Assembly: GCF_004614165.1 (NCBI RefSeq)
Contig: NZ_SPVG01000005.1
Location: 1 to 64,000, forward strand
Origin: Duganella callida
Lineage (GTDB): Bacteria > Pseudomonadota > Gammaproteobacteria > Burkholderiales > Burkholderiaceae_D
Direction of reading: 5' to 3'
DNA: 64,000 bases
This document shows, piece by piece, positions 27,461 through 37,541 of the stretch. The position numbers were made by a program, and so were the translations under genes. Under the pieces are notes generated by a model. That model was not told the origin of the DNA. It worked only from the letters and a program-made list of their open reading frames with translations, and did no database searches. Position 1 is the first letter of the stretch. The number at the start of each line of letters is the position of its first letter.

Positions 27461-28702
27461 ATGAACGACGAAACAGACGGCTCCCGCCGCCCGATTTTCT
27501 CCACTGCCTTCCGGCCCCGCCGGCTTACTTGCCTGGCCGCGGCGCTGTTGGCGCTACAGGCCGACATTTCCTTGGCCCAGACGCCGGATGCCCCGCCGGC
27601 GGCCGTCGAGGAATTGCCGCACTCTTCGGCTGAACCTGATGTCAAGTCAGACACGGTCACGGTGCAGCGCGGCGACCTGCAGCAAACCGTCGAAGCGACC
27701 GGAAAACTGCAATTCCACCAGTTTGCGGATGTGAATGTCCAGGTCGCCGGCCAGATAAAGGATGTGCCGGTTGCCGTCGGCGACGCAGTGCGCGAAGGCA
27801 AGCTGGTGATGGAGATCTCGCCCACGATCCGCGCCAACCAGATGGAAAACAACCGCGCCCAAATGGCGCGCCTGCGGGCGGAACTGGCGGATCAGCAAGC
27901 CCAGACGGATTTCGCCGAGCTGCAGTTCAAGCGCCAGACGCAGCTCAAGGCACAAAATGCCACCCGCGAAGAAAGCTTCGAGGCCAGCCGCATGAGTTTG
28001 TCGTCAGCCCGCGCCCGGATGGACGCCATCCACGCGCAAATCCAACAGCTCGAGGCGACGCTGAAATCCGATGAGGAAAGCATGCGACACACGCAGGTAC
28101 TGGCGCCGCTCTCCGGAACCGTGGTGGCGCTGAATGCGCGCGCCGGACAAACGGTGAGCATCGGCCAGACGGGCGGGCCATTGTTGCGGATTGCCGACCT
28201 GTCGCAAATGACGGTCCAGGCGCGCGTCGCGGAAGTCGATGTGACGCGTCTGCGGCGCGGCATGACGGCCAATTTCACGACCCCCGGTTATGCCGGCCGC
28301 ACCTGGTCAGGCAAGTTGCGCCAGGTGATTCCCGTTCCGGCCGAGGGGACCGGAGAGCAAGGCAAGCAGACTTTTTACAACGTCCTGTTCGAGGTCGATA
28401 ATCCGGAACAGGAGCTCATGAGCGGCATGACGGCCCAGGTGCAGTTCATCGTCGCCCAGGCCAAGGATGCGTTGCTGCTGCCCGTCAACCTGCTGGGCAA
28501 ACCAGACGCGGCGGGAATATATCAGGTCCATGTGCTGAACCCCGATCGGCGCATCGTGGCGCGCAAGGTGAAAATCGGCATGCGCACCGCACAACAGGCA
28601 CAAGTGCTGTCCGGCCTGGAGGTGGGCGAGCAGGTGTTGACCGGTCCCGTACCGACGCCAGCGCCTACGCTTAGGCCGGCCGCGCCGAAGGGGATGCCAT
28701 GA
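27461..28702 (+). CDS. MacA-like periplasmic adaptor (membrane fusion protein)
   Basis: The 413-residue protein has a hydrophobic export or anchor segment (RRLTCLAAALLALQADISLA), a lipoyl/biotinyl hybrid domain split around a coiled coil (about 160-240, rich in Gln, Glu and Ala), and beta-barrel and membrane-proximal domains (MTVQARVAEVDVTRLRRG, then VLSGLEVGEQVLTGPVP). This is the architecture of HlyD/MacA adaptors that link an inner-membrane exporter to TolC-type channels. Earlier in-frame starts exist at 27407 and 27431; none has a good ribosome-binding site, so the start is uncertain. The stop overlaps the next gene (ATGA). Confidence 0.85.
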   Translation: MNDETDGSRRPIFSTAFRPRRLTCLAAALLALQADISLAQTPDAPPAAVEELPHSSAEPDVKSDTVTVQRGDLQQTVEATGKLQFHQFADVNVQVAGQIKDVPVAVGDAVREGKLVMEISPTIRANQMENNRAQMARLRAELADQQAQTDFAELQFKRQTQLKAQNATREESFEASRMSLSSARARMDAIHAQIQQLEATLKSDEESMRHTQVLAPLSGTVVALNARAGQTVSIGQTGGPLLRIADLSQMTVQARVAEVDVTRLRRGMTANFTTPGYAGRTWSGKLRQVIPVPAEGTGEQGKQTFYNVLFEVDNPEQELMSGMTAQVQFIVAQAKDALLLPVNLLGKPDAAGIYQVHVLNPDRRIVARKVKIGMRTAQQAQVLSGLEVGEQVLTGPVPTPAPTLRPAAPKGMP

Positions 28703-30126
28703 GCCGAGGTACTGCGCTTAGGCGCTTGAGACTCTCGGCGATGCCGCACACAAACATGCTGGCTGGCTGCCTCGGCGCGGTTTTGCTGGCCGGCTGTGCA
28801 CACACGATTCCGGCCACGGAACCGGCGCCGGCGGTCGACTTGCCGGCCGGCTGGTCGCAGGCCAGCCAGGCGGGCAGCAAGGAATGGCCGGACAGCCACT
28901 GGTGGCAACGCTTCGGCAGCGACGAGCTGAGCCAGCTGGTGCGCGAGGGCCAGGAAAGCAACCTGGAGCTGGCGGCCGCGCTGTCGCGGGTACGCCAGGC
29001 GGAGGCGCAGGCGCGGATTGCCGGGGTCGCCCTGTTGCCCGCCGTCGATGCTTACGCCGGCGCCAGCCGGGATTTGCCGCTCGCCGGCCATCACAACGCC
29101 AATCTCGCATCGAGCGGCCAGTTGCAGGTGTCGTACGAACTCGATTTTTGGGGCAAGAATGCCGCCAGCGCCGCCGCCGCGGAGGCATCGCTCAGGGCCA
29201 ATTTCTACGATCGTCAAACCGTCGCCCTCACCGTGACCAGTGGCATCGTGTCGACTTATCTGCAGGTTCTGTCCCTGCACGACCGCCTGGAAATGGCACG
29301 CGAAAACACCAGGACCGCTGAGCGGGTGCTGACGCTGGTCGAGGCCCAGAGCAGCGTCGGCGCCGCCACCACGGTCGATTTGGCACGTCAGCGTTCCGCT
29401 GTGGCCAGCCAACGCGCCGCCATCCCCGATCTGCTCCAGCAGGAACGCGAAGCGCAATCCGCGCTGGCCATTTTGCTCGGCCGCTCGCCGCAAACCTTCA
29501 GGATCAGTGATCACGGACTCGCCAGCATCCACCTGCCGCAGGTGACGGCCGGTATGCCGTCCGAACTGCTGTCGCGGCGTCCCGATATCCGCCGTTCGGA
29601 AGCGATGCTGGCGGCCGCCAGCGCCAACGTCGAAGCGGCGCGCGCGGCCTTGTTTCCCAGCATACGTCTGACCGGATCGACCGGCACGCAAAGCAGTGCC
29701 TTGACGTCGCTGCTCAATGCCCAGACTCTGTTCGCGAATGTGGGCGCCTCGCTGGTGGCGCCGATTTTCGATGGCGGGCGCCTCCGGACCGAGCGTGACC
29801 TGGCCATCGAACAAAAGCAGGAACTGGTGCAGAACTACCGCTCGACCGTCCTTTCGGCCCTGGCGGAAGTGGACACGGTGCTGGGCCAGATCAATAGTCT
29901 GGATGAGCAGCGCCGCTTGAAAGAGGTGGAACTGGAACAGACGCGTGTGGCTTTCAATCTGTCCGAGATCCGCTACAAGGCGGGGGCGGAAGACTTGATG
30001 ACCGTGCTCGATACCCAACGCAACCTGTCGGACGTGCAAAACGAGCTGGGGAAACTGAAACTCAAGCGCCTGCAGGCCACGGTATCGCTCTACAAGGCCC
30101 TCGGCGGCGGCTGGCAGGCTGGCTGA
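28699..30126 (+). CDS. NodT-family outer-membrane efflux lipoprotein
   Basis: The 475-residue TolC-like protein carries a lipobox (VLLAGC, Cys near residue 33) and two outer-membrane efflux repeats. Typical segments are DSHWWQRFGSDELSQLV near the N-terminus, SYELDFWGK, and ELLSRRPDIRRSEAML followed by APIFDGGRLR. It should form the outer-membrane duct of a tripartite exporter. The start overlaps the adaptor stop by four bases. No MacB-type ATPase, RND or MFS pump is encoded before or after the pair, so the inner-membrane partner must be encoded elsewhere or has been lost. Confidence 0.9.
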   Translation: MSRGTALRRLRLSAMPHTNMLAGCLGAVLLAGCAHTIPATEPAPAVDLPAGWSQASQAGSKEWPDSHWWQRFGSDELSQLVREGQESNLELAAALSRVRQAEAQARIAGVALLPAVDAYAGASRDLPLAGHHNANLASSGQLQVSYELDFWGKNAASAAAAEASLRANFYDRQTVALTVTSGIVSTYLQVLSLHDRLEMARENTRTAERVLTLVEAQSSVGAATTVDLARQRSAVASQRAAIPDLLQQEREAQSALAILLGRSPQTFRISDHGLASIHLPQVTAGMPSELLSRRPDIRRSEAMLAAASANVEAARAALFPSIRLTGSTGTQSSALTSLLNAQTLFANVGASLVAPIFDGGRLRTERDLAIEQKQELVQNYRSTVLSALAEVDTVLGQINSLDEQRRLKEVELEQTRVAFNLSEIRYKAGAEDLMTVLDTQRNLSDVQNELGKLKLKRLQATVSLYKALGGGWQAG

Positions 30127-30276
30127 GCGAAGGATAACGCCTCTGATCGTTATTCGACGGGATCACAGGCCGCCGGCAAGGCCGGCCGCGATTTTGAGGA
30201 AGGCGCCGGCACGGATTCAATGACAGGCTGTCGCGAACCGCGTTTCAGCGAAGCCCTGTGGTACGGCGCGCCGTGT

Positions 30277-31224
30277 CTAGCCGACTCGTGGCGATTCAAG
30301 CCTGTCCATATTTTCCACCAAAAAATCGATAAAACTACGGAGCTTGAGCGCCTGATGCCGCCGGCTGGGATAGACGGCAAATACCCGGCCCTGATAGGTC
30401 TTATCGACGTCACCGCAGTGCAGCAGGCGACCACTGGCGAGGTCATCAGCCACCAGCCAGCCAGGCAAAAACGCGGCGCCGATTCCGGCCATGACGGCAT
30501 GGTAGCTCAAGGTGGTGTCGTTCGAGCGCATTGCTACTGGTTGGTCCGGCGCGAGCAACATCCCCTCGGCTGGCATCTTGGGACGTCCGAACTGCATCTG
30601 ATTCGGCATGATCATCGCGGGCAAGTGAGCGGCGCCAGCCTGGCTTTTTGCGGCGGATCGCGCCAAAAATTCCGGTGTGGCGACGCAATAGAATTGCACA
30701 TCGCATAGTTGCCGTGAGATCAGACTTTGCGAAGCATCGTTCTTCATGCGCAGCGCAAGATCAAAACCTTCGGCCACCAGGTCGACCATGCGGTTTTCCA
30801 AGTGGACATCGAGACGGACACCAGGACAGCGCCGCTGATAGTCGGCGATGAGCGCCGCGAAGCGCGGCGTCGCGATCCACACGGGCGCGCTGATTTTCAG
30901 CTCGCCACGTGGCGATCCAGTGACCTGGCCGACGGCAGCGACACCAGTATCCAAAATCTCAAGCGCTTGCATGGCTTGCTCGTGGAACAGCCTGCCCGCC
31001 TCGGTCAGGCTCATGCTGCGACTGGTGCGGTTCAGCAGGCGCGCGGCAAGGCTGCGTTCAAGGCGCGCCAGGTGCTTACTGATCATCGGCGCTCCCATGC
31101 CTAGGCGATGAGCTGCTGCAGTCAGACTTCCGCTGTCAACGATCTCGCAAAAAACACGTAGGCCAATCAGGTCGATCGTCGTCAATGTTTCCTGGTTGAG
31201 AAATGATGATTTGCCTTTGGACAT
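30277..31224 (-). CDS. LysR-family transcriptional regulator
   Basis: The 315-residue protein has a winged helix-turn-helix at about 17-75 (FCEIVDSGSLTAAAHRLGMG, then ISKHLARLERSLAARLLNRT) and a LysR substrate-binding domain from about 105 (GELKISAPVWIATPRF, VAEGFDLALRM, MAGIGAAFLPGW). It is read divergently from a DoxX-family gene 62 bases away. By the usual LysR pattern it may control that gene and itself from the shared intergenic region. The inducer is unknown. Confidence 0.92.
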   Translation of the reverse strand: MSKGKSSFLNQETLTTIDLIGLRVFCEIVDSGSLTAAAHRLGMGAPMISKHLARLERSLAARLLNRTSRSMSLTEAGRLFHEQAMQALEILDTGVAAVGQVTGSPRGELKISAPVWIATPRFAALIADYQRRCPGVRLDVHLENRMVDLVAEGFDLALRMKNDASQSLISRQLCDVQFYCVATPEFLARSAAKSQAGAAHLPAMIMPNQMQFGRPKMPAEGMLLAPDQPVAMRSNDTTLSYHAVMAGIGAAFLPGWLVADDLASGRLLHCGDVDKTYQGRVFAVYPSRRHQALKLRSFIDFLVENMDRLESPRVG

Positions 31225-31286
31225 ATCGATTTCCGGGAAAAGAAAACATAGTATCAGCTCATCAATAACTCTGGATCAGCTCCCAC

Positions 31287-31733
31287 ATGACTTCCTCTCC
31301 ACGTTCCGGCCACTGCCGCTATTTAACCGCGGGCCTGTGGCTCGCCCAGGTCGCCGTGGCTATCGTATTTGCCGCCTCGGGTTTCTTCAAACTGTTTATG
31401 CCGATTGCCGATCTCGCCGCCATGATGACCTGGCCGGGAGACTACCCATCACCCTTCGTACGCGCGATCGGTTTGGTGGACCTGCTTGGCGCTGCCGGCG
31501 TGTTACTCCCCTCGCTGACCCGCATCCGTCCGCAGTTGACCGTTTTTGCTGCGGGCGGCTGCGTCCTGCTGCAAGTGCTGGCAATCGCCTTTCACGCAAG
31601 TCGGCGCGAGTTCTCCGTGCTGCCGCTGAATTTCGTGCTGTTGCCGCTATGCGTATTGGTGCTATGGGGGCGCGGCAGACGCATGCCGATCAGCGCGCGT
31701 GCAAAGGATGCGGCGCCCGGGCGTGGGGCATGA
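31287..31733 (+). CDS. DoxX-like integral membrane protein
   Basis: The 148-residue protein has four predicted membrane helices (about 15-35, 58-78, 86-106, 110-128) and the DoxX hallmark near its start (VAIVFAASGFFKLF, then the MTWPGDYPSPFVRAIGLVDLLGA segment). DoxX proteins are small membrane proteins linked to redox or sulphur metabolism and oxidative stress; no specific reaction can be assigned. It lies opposite the LysR gene. Confidence 0.82.
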   Translation: MTSSPRSGHCRYLTAGLWLAQVAVAIVFAASGFFKLFMPIADLAAMMTWPGDYPSPFVRAIGLVDLLGAAGVLLPSLTRIRPQLTVFAAGGCVLLQVLAIAFHASRREFSVLPLNFVLLPLCVLVLWGRGRRMPISARAKDAAPGRGA

Positions 31734-31911
31734 GATGTGATCCTCGCGCGGTTGGCGCTCCGACCAGTTAATCACGGCGGCGAGCCGAGCGGGTGGATCG
31801 TCGCTGCGCGCCAGCCGGCCAGCGGCACCGGCACAGCCGCATCCAGCGCGGCATCGCGCTGGTTCGTCAGCAGCCCACGCGCACCGACTTTCCCAAGCCT
31901 AGGCCTGACTG

Positions 31912-32673
31912 TTATTGGGGTGGCTGCCCGTTGGACGCCCGCAGCCCCGCATCCACCGGCAGATTGACACCCGTGATGAGACGCGCGTCGTCGCTGGCCA
32001 GGAAAGCCATCGCCGCGGCGACGCCATCCGCGTCCTCGGGGGCGCCGAGTGGCATGCGTTCCCTGAACTTGGCCACCAGTTTTTCATCCTTCAGCATATC
32101 CTCGGTCATGCCGGTTTTCGTGAAGCTGGGATTGACCGCGTTGACCCTGACGCCATCCTTTGCGGCGTCCAGCGCCATCGCTCGCACCATATTGCTGACC
32201 GCGCCCTTCGACGTGTTATAGGCAAACATCTCCCAGTCTCCACCCAGGCCCGACACCGAGGACGTCATGACGATCGCACCGCGCGCTTTCACGAGCTCGG
32301 GCATCGCCGCCTTGGCCATGTGAAAATAACCAGCAACATTGACCGCCATCACGCGCTCGAAGTCTTCCGCGCTGGTCTGCATGATATCGCCCTCGCTGGC
32401 GACCCCGGCATTGTTGATCAGCACATCCAGACCGCCGAAGCGAGCCAATGTCGCCTGGACGGCGGCAACTGCTGTCTTTTGTTCGGCGGTGTCGCCCACA
32501 TGCACCAGCACACGGTCCTGCGGCAATTTCCCTGCCGCCTCTTTGAGGCTGGATTCGTCTATGTCGAGCATGACCACGCGCCCACCCTCATCGAGAAAGC
32601 GGCGCGCGGCAGCCAGGCCCATGCCGGACGCGGCCCCCGTGATCAGTACAGTCTTATCCTTGAAACGATTCAT
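31912..32673 (-). CDS. Short-chain dehydrogenase/reductase (SDR)
   Basis: The 253-residue classical SDR has the cofactor motif TGAASGMG (residues 12-19), the structural NNAG, a catalytic Ser in MTSSVSG and a YNTSK active-site pair (Tyr and Lys about 154-158). MLDIDES after the second strand, with an Asp, suggests NAD(H) preference. The substrate is unknown; LITGVNLPVDAGLRA near the end is typical of the family. It faces the DoxX gene tail to tail. Confidence 0.93.
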   Translation of the reverse strand: MNRFKDKTVLITGAASGMGLAAARRFLDEGGRVVMLDIDESSLKEAAGKLPQDRVLVHVGDTAEQKTAVAAVQATLARFGGLDVLINNAGVASEGDIMQTSAEDFERVMAVNVAGYFHMAKAAMPELVKARGAIVMTSSVSGLGGDWEMFAYNTSKGAVSNMVRAMALDAAKDGVRVNAVNPSFTKTGMTEDMLKDEKLVAKFRERMPLGAPEDADGVAAAMAFLASDDARLITGVNLPVDAGLRASNGQPPQ

Positions 32674-33004
32674 CGTCTTCCTTTCAGTAGGTGACGGCAG
32701 CCAGGGCCGTGGAATCCGGCGCCACCAAAGCGCGCGGCGATCGACAGAGTCGGCTTAACCTTATCATTTCAGCTGCGGAGCCATCGGTGCGGCAAGTCGC
32801 ACCCGCGCAGTGACGGACGACCGGTACCGGAGCCGAAAAGCTAGCTTGACGCCGCGCAGGCCACGGCGGGTCCGACTGCGCACCAGAAAGTTTCCGCCTC
32901 GGACGCGCCGGTGGCAACGCCAGGGGTCCCGCGTACAATGTTGATGTTGACCGCTGCGGGCGGGCTCCACACAAATCCCACCGGCAACGTTTGCCGCACG
33001 CCGG
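32674..33004. other. Intergenic region without recognised genes
   Basis: These 331 bases separate the SDR start from the end of the hybrid kinase. I see the likely SDR promoter area but no convincing coding frame, terminator or RNA. Confidence 0.4.
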
Positions 33005-36000
33005 TCAGACCGGCGCGACTGCCGGCACTGGAACCTGCACGCGCCCATGTAGCAAATCCAGCGCGCGCGCGAAATTCAGTTCGTTCAGACAGCGCGCAAC
33101 CTGCGCCAGCACCGGATCGCCCTCGCCGGCCAGGCGCTCGACCCATTGCAGGGCACGCATATTGGCGCTGGCAAGCAGTTGCTCCAGCACGTCCAACTCC
33201 AGCGCCACCGCACCGGCTGACGCAGCGACCGTTGCCATGGCGTCGGTCATCGGCGCCGGCTGGTCCCCGTCGAGCCGCCGCAGGAGCCGCGCGCGCGTTT
33301 CCTCACCAAGCTGACACAGCGCGTTGATCCGCTCCGCCATGCCGGCGTCAGTGTGCTCCTGTCGATGCGCCTGCTCGAGTGTCTTCACCTCGGCCGCAAG
33401 AGCGCGCGCTCCCAGCGTCGCCGCCAGTCCCTTATAAGTGTGCAGCGCCGCCGCGGCGCCCGCGCGGTCCCCCTGGCGCAGCGCCATGACCGCCTGGTCG
33501 GCCAGTTGCTGGCTCTGCGCGCCGAACATCGACAGCGCGCGCCGGTAGAGGCCGGTATCACCGCCGAAGCGCGCCAGGGTGGCCGCGAGCGGTTCATCGC
33601 CATCGCCGGGGTCGACGCCGGCCGGCGCCGACGGCGCCACCGCACCTGGCTGACGCAAACAGCGAACCAGCAGCTCGAGATCAATCGGCTTGCCGACATG
33701 CTCATTCATGCCGGCCGCCAGGCAGGCGGCACGGTCGCCATCGCCGGCATTGGCCGTCATCGCCACGATGCGCAGGCCGGAGCCGACCGCCGCCCGGATG
33801 CGGCGTGTCGCCTCCAATCCATCCATCTCGGGCATCTGCATATCCATCAGCACCACGTCCGGCAGCGTGGCGGCGCGCAGCACGCGCTGCACGCCATCGC
33901 TGCCGTTTTCCGCCAGTTCCACCAGCGCGCCTTCATTGGCCAGCAGTTGCCCCGCCACTTCGCGGTTGAGCGCGTTATCCTCCACCAGCAAGACGCGCAG
34001 GCCGACCAGACGCTGCGGCGCTGGCGGCGCCGCGAGGTCCGTTGCCGGCGCCTCGCGCGCGTGGCGCACCGCCGCGGCCAGTTGTTGCGGGGTGGCCGGC
34101 AGACCCAGCACTGTGGCCGTTTCCGCCGCGTTACCGGCCGCGGTCAGCAGCACCAGCGCCGGTGGCTGCGCTTGCTCCGCCAGCTGTTGCACCACCTCCT
34201 CGCGCTGTGCCAATGCGGCCTGAAGCAGCACCGCGTCGAACGGTTGGCTGCGCAGCAAGGCGCACGCCTCGCCGGCGCAGGCAGCCACGGCAACGCGCCA
34301 GCCCAGCCCGTTGCACATGCGCTGCAACGCTGCGCCAGCCGCTGCGTGCGCATGCGTCACCAGCACTGCCAGCGGGCCGGCCTGCGGCGACGGCGCCGCC
34401 TCGCCGTAGCCCAGCGTCAGCTCGAACCAGAAGCGGCTGCCGTGGCCGGGACGGCTCTCCAGCTGCAGTTGGCTGTCCATCAACGCCAGCAGGCGGCGGC
34501 TGATCACCAGGCCCAGGCCGCTGCCGCCGTAGCGCCGGGAAATCGAGGCCTCGGCCTGGGTGAAGCCGTCGAAGATGCGCGCCTGCTGTTCGGCGCCGAT
34601 GCCGATGCCGCTGTCCGCCACGCTGACCTGCAAGCGCAGGCGACCGCCATCGCAGGCCAGCACCTGCAGCGCCACCGTCACGTGGCCGCGCGCGGTGAAC
34701 TTCAGCGCGTTGCCGGCCAGATTGATCAATATCTGCTGCAGCCGCAAACGGTCGCCGATCAGAATCGGCGGCAGGCGCGGGTCGAGATCGAAAATGACTT
34801 CGACGTCCTTGTCACCCTGGTTGCCCGCCAAAATGACCGCCAGATCGCGCAGCAGCGCGTCGACGTCGAAAGGATGCGGGTCGAGTTGCAGCTTGCCGGC
34901 CTCGATCTTGGAATAATCCAGCACATCGTTGAGCAATTGCAGCAGCGCCCGCGCGGCGCTGTCCGCCTTGGCCACGAAGTCGCGCTGGCGCGGCGCCAGC
35001 GCCGTGCCCTGCACCAGTTGCAGCATGCCCAGCACGGCGTTCATCGGCGTGCGGATCTCATGGCTCATGTTGGCCAGGAAATTCGATTTGGCGGCGCTGG
35101 CAGCCAATGCCTGCTCCTTGGCCTGTTCCAGGGAACTCAACAGTTCGCGGCGCTGCGTGATGTCCATCGCCACCCCGAGATAGCCGGCCCGCTCGCCCTG
35201 TGCGCCGTACATCGCGGTGACGATCAGCGACACCGCCAGCCGGCCGCCGTCGCGCCGCACATAGGTCCACTCACGCGTCTCGGCGCCGGCCCGTTCGGCC
35301 ACCAGCACCACCGCGCGGAACGGATCCACCGGCCGCCCCTCCATGGTGCTCAGCTCGGCGGCGCGGGCCGCCACTTCGTCGCCATCATGGAAGCGCATGG
35401 GCGTGGCGCGGTGTAACAGCTCATCGGCCTGGTAGCCCAACATCCGTTCGGCGCCGCGGTTGAACACCGTGATGCTGCCGTCATTGGCGCACGCGATGAT
35501 GGCCACGCCGGTGGCCGCGTCCAAGACGTTGCTCAGCATCAGATTGGTATCGCGCAGCTGCGCCGTGCGCTGCGCCACCGTATCTTCCAGGCGCGCGTTG
35601 GCCGCGCGGACGCGCAGCTCGGCCGCGCGCCGTTCGGTGATGTCGCGTACCGTCTTGGCGGCGCCGATGACGCTGCCGTCCGGATGGCGCACCGGCGCCA
35701 CCGCCACCCACACGTCGATCAAATGGCCATCGCGGTGCTGGCGTTGGGTTTCGACATCGGGCACCGTTTCGCCGGCGGACAGCCGGCGCAGGATCGCGCG
35801 CTCCTCGTGTTGCAGGTGGGGCGGCACCAGCAGTTCGCCCACCGTCCGTCCCAGCGCCTGCTCGGCGCTGTAGCCGAACAGGCGCTCGGCGCCGCGATTC
35901 CAGCTGGTGATCCGGCCCTGCAAATCCTTGCCGATGATGGCATCGGCCGAACTGTCGACGATGGCGGCCAGTCGCGCCTGGCCGGCCAGGACCTCATGCC

Positions 36001-36090
36001 GGCGCCGGCGGCCGGCCTCCGCGACCGCCAGCAATGTGCTCAGCGCCACGGTGATGATCACGCCGGCGCTGAAAATCCCGGCCGGCGACG
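33005..36090 (-). CDS. Hybrid sensor histidine kinase/response regulator, 5'-truncated
   Basis: The recognisable protein starts abruptly in a membrane helix (IFSAGVIITVALSTLLAVA) near 36080. It continues through two PAS domains (IVDSSADAIIGKDLQGRITSW; VLDAATGVAIIACANDGSI), a HisKA domain ([19 protein letters not shown]), a full ATPase domain (NALKFT, DSGIGIG, GSGLGL), a degenerate first receiver, an intact second receiver (VLLVEDN, VVLMDMQMPEMDG) and a C-terminal Hpt (LHTYKGLAATLGA). The periplasmic sensor domain and first helix expected in this family are missing. The frame can be extended to an ATG at 36256, but that part is antisense to the opposite kinase and is low-complexity Arg-rich. 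No credible start or promoter remains. Confidence 0.75.
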
Positions 36091-36102
36091 GCCCAGGGCA
36101 CG

Positions 36103-37191
36103 GTGGCGCTGATCGGCAGCGACGGCATCGTGCGCGCGCGCCGCGTCGGCACGCGCGACAGCCTGGGCCAGGATATCGGCGCCAGCCAGGTGTTTGCCGC
36201 CATGCGGCGTGGCGCCGGCAGCGCCGTGCTGCCCGGCCCGATCGACGGCCGGCCACGCTTCTATTCGTATATGCCGCTGCCGGGACTGCCGCTGTACGCG
36301 CTGGTCGGCCTCGACTGTGAGGAACGGCTGGCCGACTTCGAGACGCGTCGCCGCACGACCTTGGCGCTGGCAGGACTCAGCGGCGCGCTGGTACTGGGTT
36401 TCACGGCCATCCTCAGCGGGCTCACACGGCGCCTGATCGCCAGTCGCGAGGCGGCGCGCGCAGCCAGCCTGGCCAAATCGCGCTTCCTCTCCAACATGTC
36501 GCACGAACTGCGCGCACCGCTGAACGGGGTGCTGGGGTACGCCGAACTGCGGCGGGAGGAACTGCACGGCCAGGCCGGCAATTTCGCCCTGCGCATCCAC
36601 GAGTGCGGCATGCGGCTGCTGGGCCTGGTGGAAGCCGTGCTTGAGCTGAGCGGTCTGGAAGCGGGCCAGACCGCCCTGGCGCTGCGCCAGGAACGGCTGG
36701 GCGAATTGGCCCAATGCGCGCTCGCCGGCCAGCGTGCGGCTGCGCGCGACAAGGCGCTGGTTTTGCGTCTGGAACTGGGTCCGCAACTGCCGCGCCATTA
36801 TGTGTGCGACCGCGGCAAACTGCTGCGCCTGCTCGACATCCTGCTTGACAATGCGGTGCAGGCCAGCAGCACCGGCGAAATCCGTCTGCAGGTGCGCAGT
36901 GCGCCAGGACGACTGTTGTTCCGCGTCTGCGATCAGGGCCCCGGCCTGCCGGCCGCGGTGCGCTCCTGCCTGTTCGAGCACTTCGCCAGCGCCGACGACA
37001 GTCCAAGCCGGCCGCGCGGCGGCGCCGGACTCGGCCTGGCGATCGCGGCACGGCTGGCGCAACTGATGGGCGGCACCTTGCGCCTCGACGACGCGGCCGA
37101 CGCCGGTACGGCGTTCTGCGTGTCCCTACCCTTTTTGCGCCTGCAGGATCCGGCCGGCGCCATCATCCAGAGCGAGGAGGCAGCATCGTGA
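36103..37191 (+). CDS. Sensor histidine kinase, 5'-truncated
   Basis: The frame opens with GTG at 36103, inside the second half of a Cache-type sensor domain (VALIGSDGIVRARRVG, then YSYMPLPGLPLYALVGLD), and is closed upstream by a stop at 36070-36072. One membrane helix (about 87-110) follows, then HisKA (RFLSNMSHELRAPLNGVLGY) and an ATPase domain with intact N and D boxes (LLDNAVQAS, CDQGPGLP, GAGLGLA). It has no receiver. The sensor N-terminus and first helix are missing, and no ribosome-binding site is evident, so it is probably not made as a full protein. The stop overlaps the next gene by four bases. Confidence 0.7.
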   Translation: MALIGSDGIVRARRVGTRDSLGQDIGASQVFAAMRRGAGSAVLPGPIDGRPRFYSYMPLPGLPLYALVGLDCEERLADFETRRRTTLALAGLSGALVLGFTAILSGLTRRLIASREAARAASLAKSRFLSNMSHELRAPLNGVLGYAELRREELHGQAGNFALRIHECGMRLLGLVEAVLELSGLEAGQTALALRQERLGELAQCALAGQRAAARDKALVLRLELGPQLPRHYVCDRGKLLRLLDILLDNAVQASSTGEIRLQVRSAPGRLLFRVCDQGPGLPAAVRSCLFEHFASADDSPSRPRGGAGLGLAIAARLAQLMGGTLRLDDAADAGTAFCVSLPFLRLQDPAGAIIQSEEAAS

Positions 37192-37541
37192 ATGCCATCA
37201 GCTATCGGGCGATCAATCCGGCGGTGTTGCTGCAGCTGGCCGGCGACCTTGCCACCTTCCGTCTGCTGGCGCAGACCTTCGTCGACCACGCACCCGAGCA
37301 ATTCCGCCAGTTGGTGGCGGCCCTGCAGCAACGCGATCACGCGGTCATCGGTCGCTGTTGCCACACGCTCAAGGGCATGGCCAGCCTGGTCGGCGCCGAG
37401 CGCCTGGCGGAACTGTTACGGTCGATGGAAGCTGCCGCGCGCCGGCAGTCGGTGACCGATGCGCCGGAACTCGGCCAGGTTTTCCTGCAGGTGCTGGCCG
37501 AAGTCACCGCCAGCCTGGAAGACGATGGCATCGGCGCCTGA
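37188..37541 (+). CDS. Hpt domain phosphotransfer protein
   Basis: The 117-residue single-domain protein has the phosphotransfer helix [19 protein letters not shown]; His59 is the expected phosphorylation site. It has no other domain. It overlaps the upstream kinase (ATGA) and the downstream hybrid kinase (17 bases), so the three genes form one translational unit. It could relay phosphate between receivers of the neighbouring hybrid kinases. Confidence 0.85.
   Translation: MNAISYRAINPAVLLQLAGDLATFRLLAQTFVDHAPEQFRQLVAALQQRDHAVIGRCCHTLKGMASLVGAERLAELLRSMEAAARRQSVTDAPELGQVFLQVLAEVTASLEDDGIGA

Noticed and set aside
36091-36256. N-terminal extension of the minus-strand hybrid kinase to an ATG at 36256
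   Set aside because: The added residues are Arg-rich, low in complexity and antisense to the opposite kinase; they replace a missing sensor domain rather than belong to the protein.
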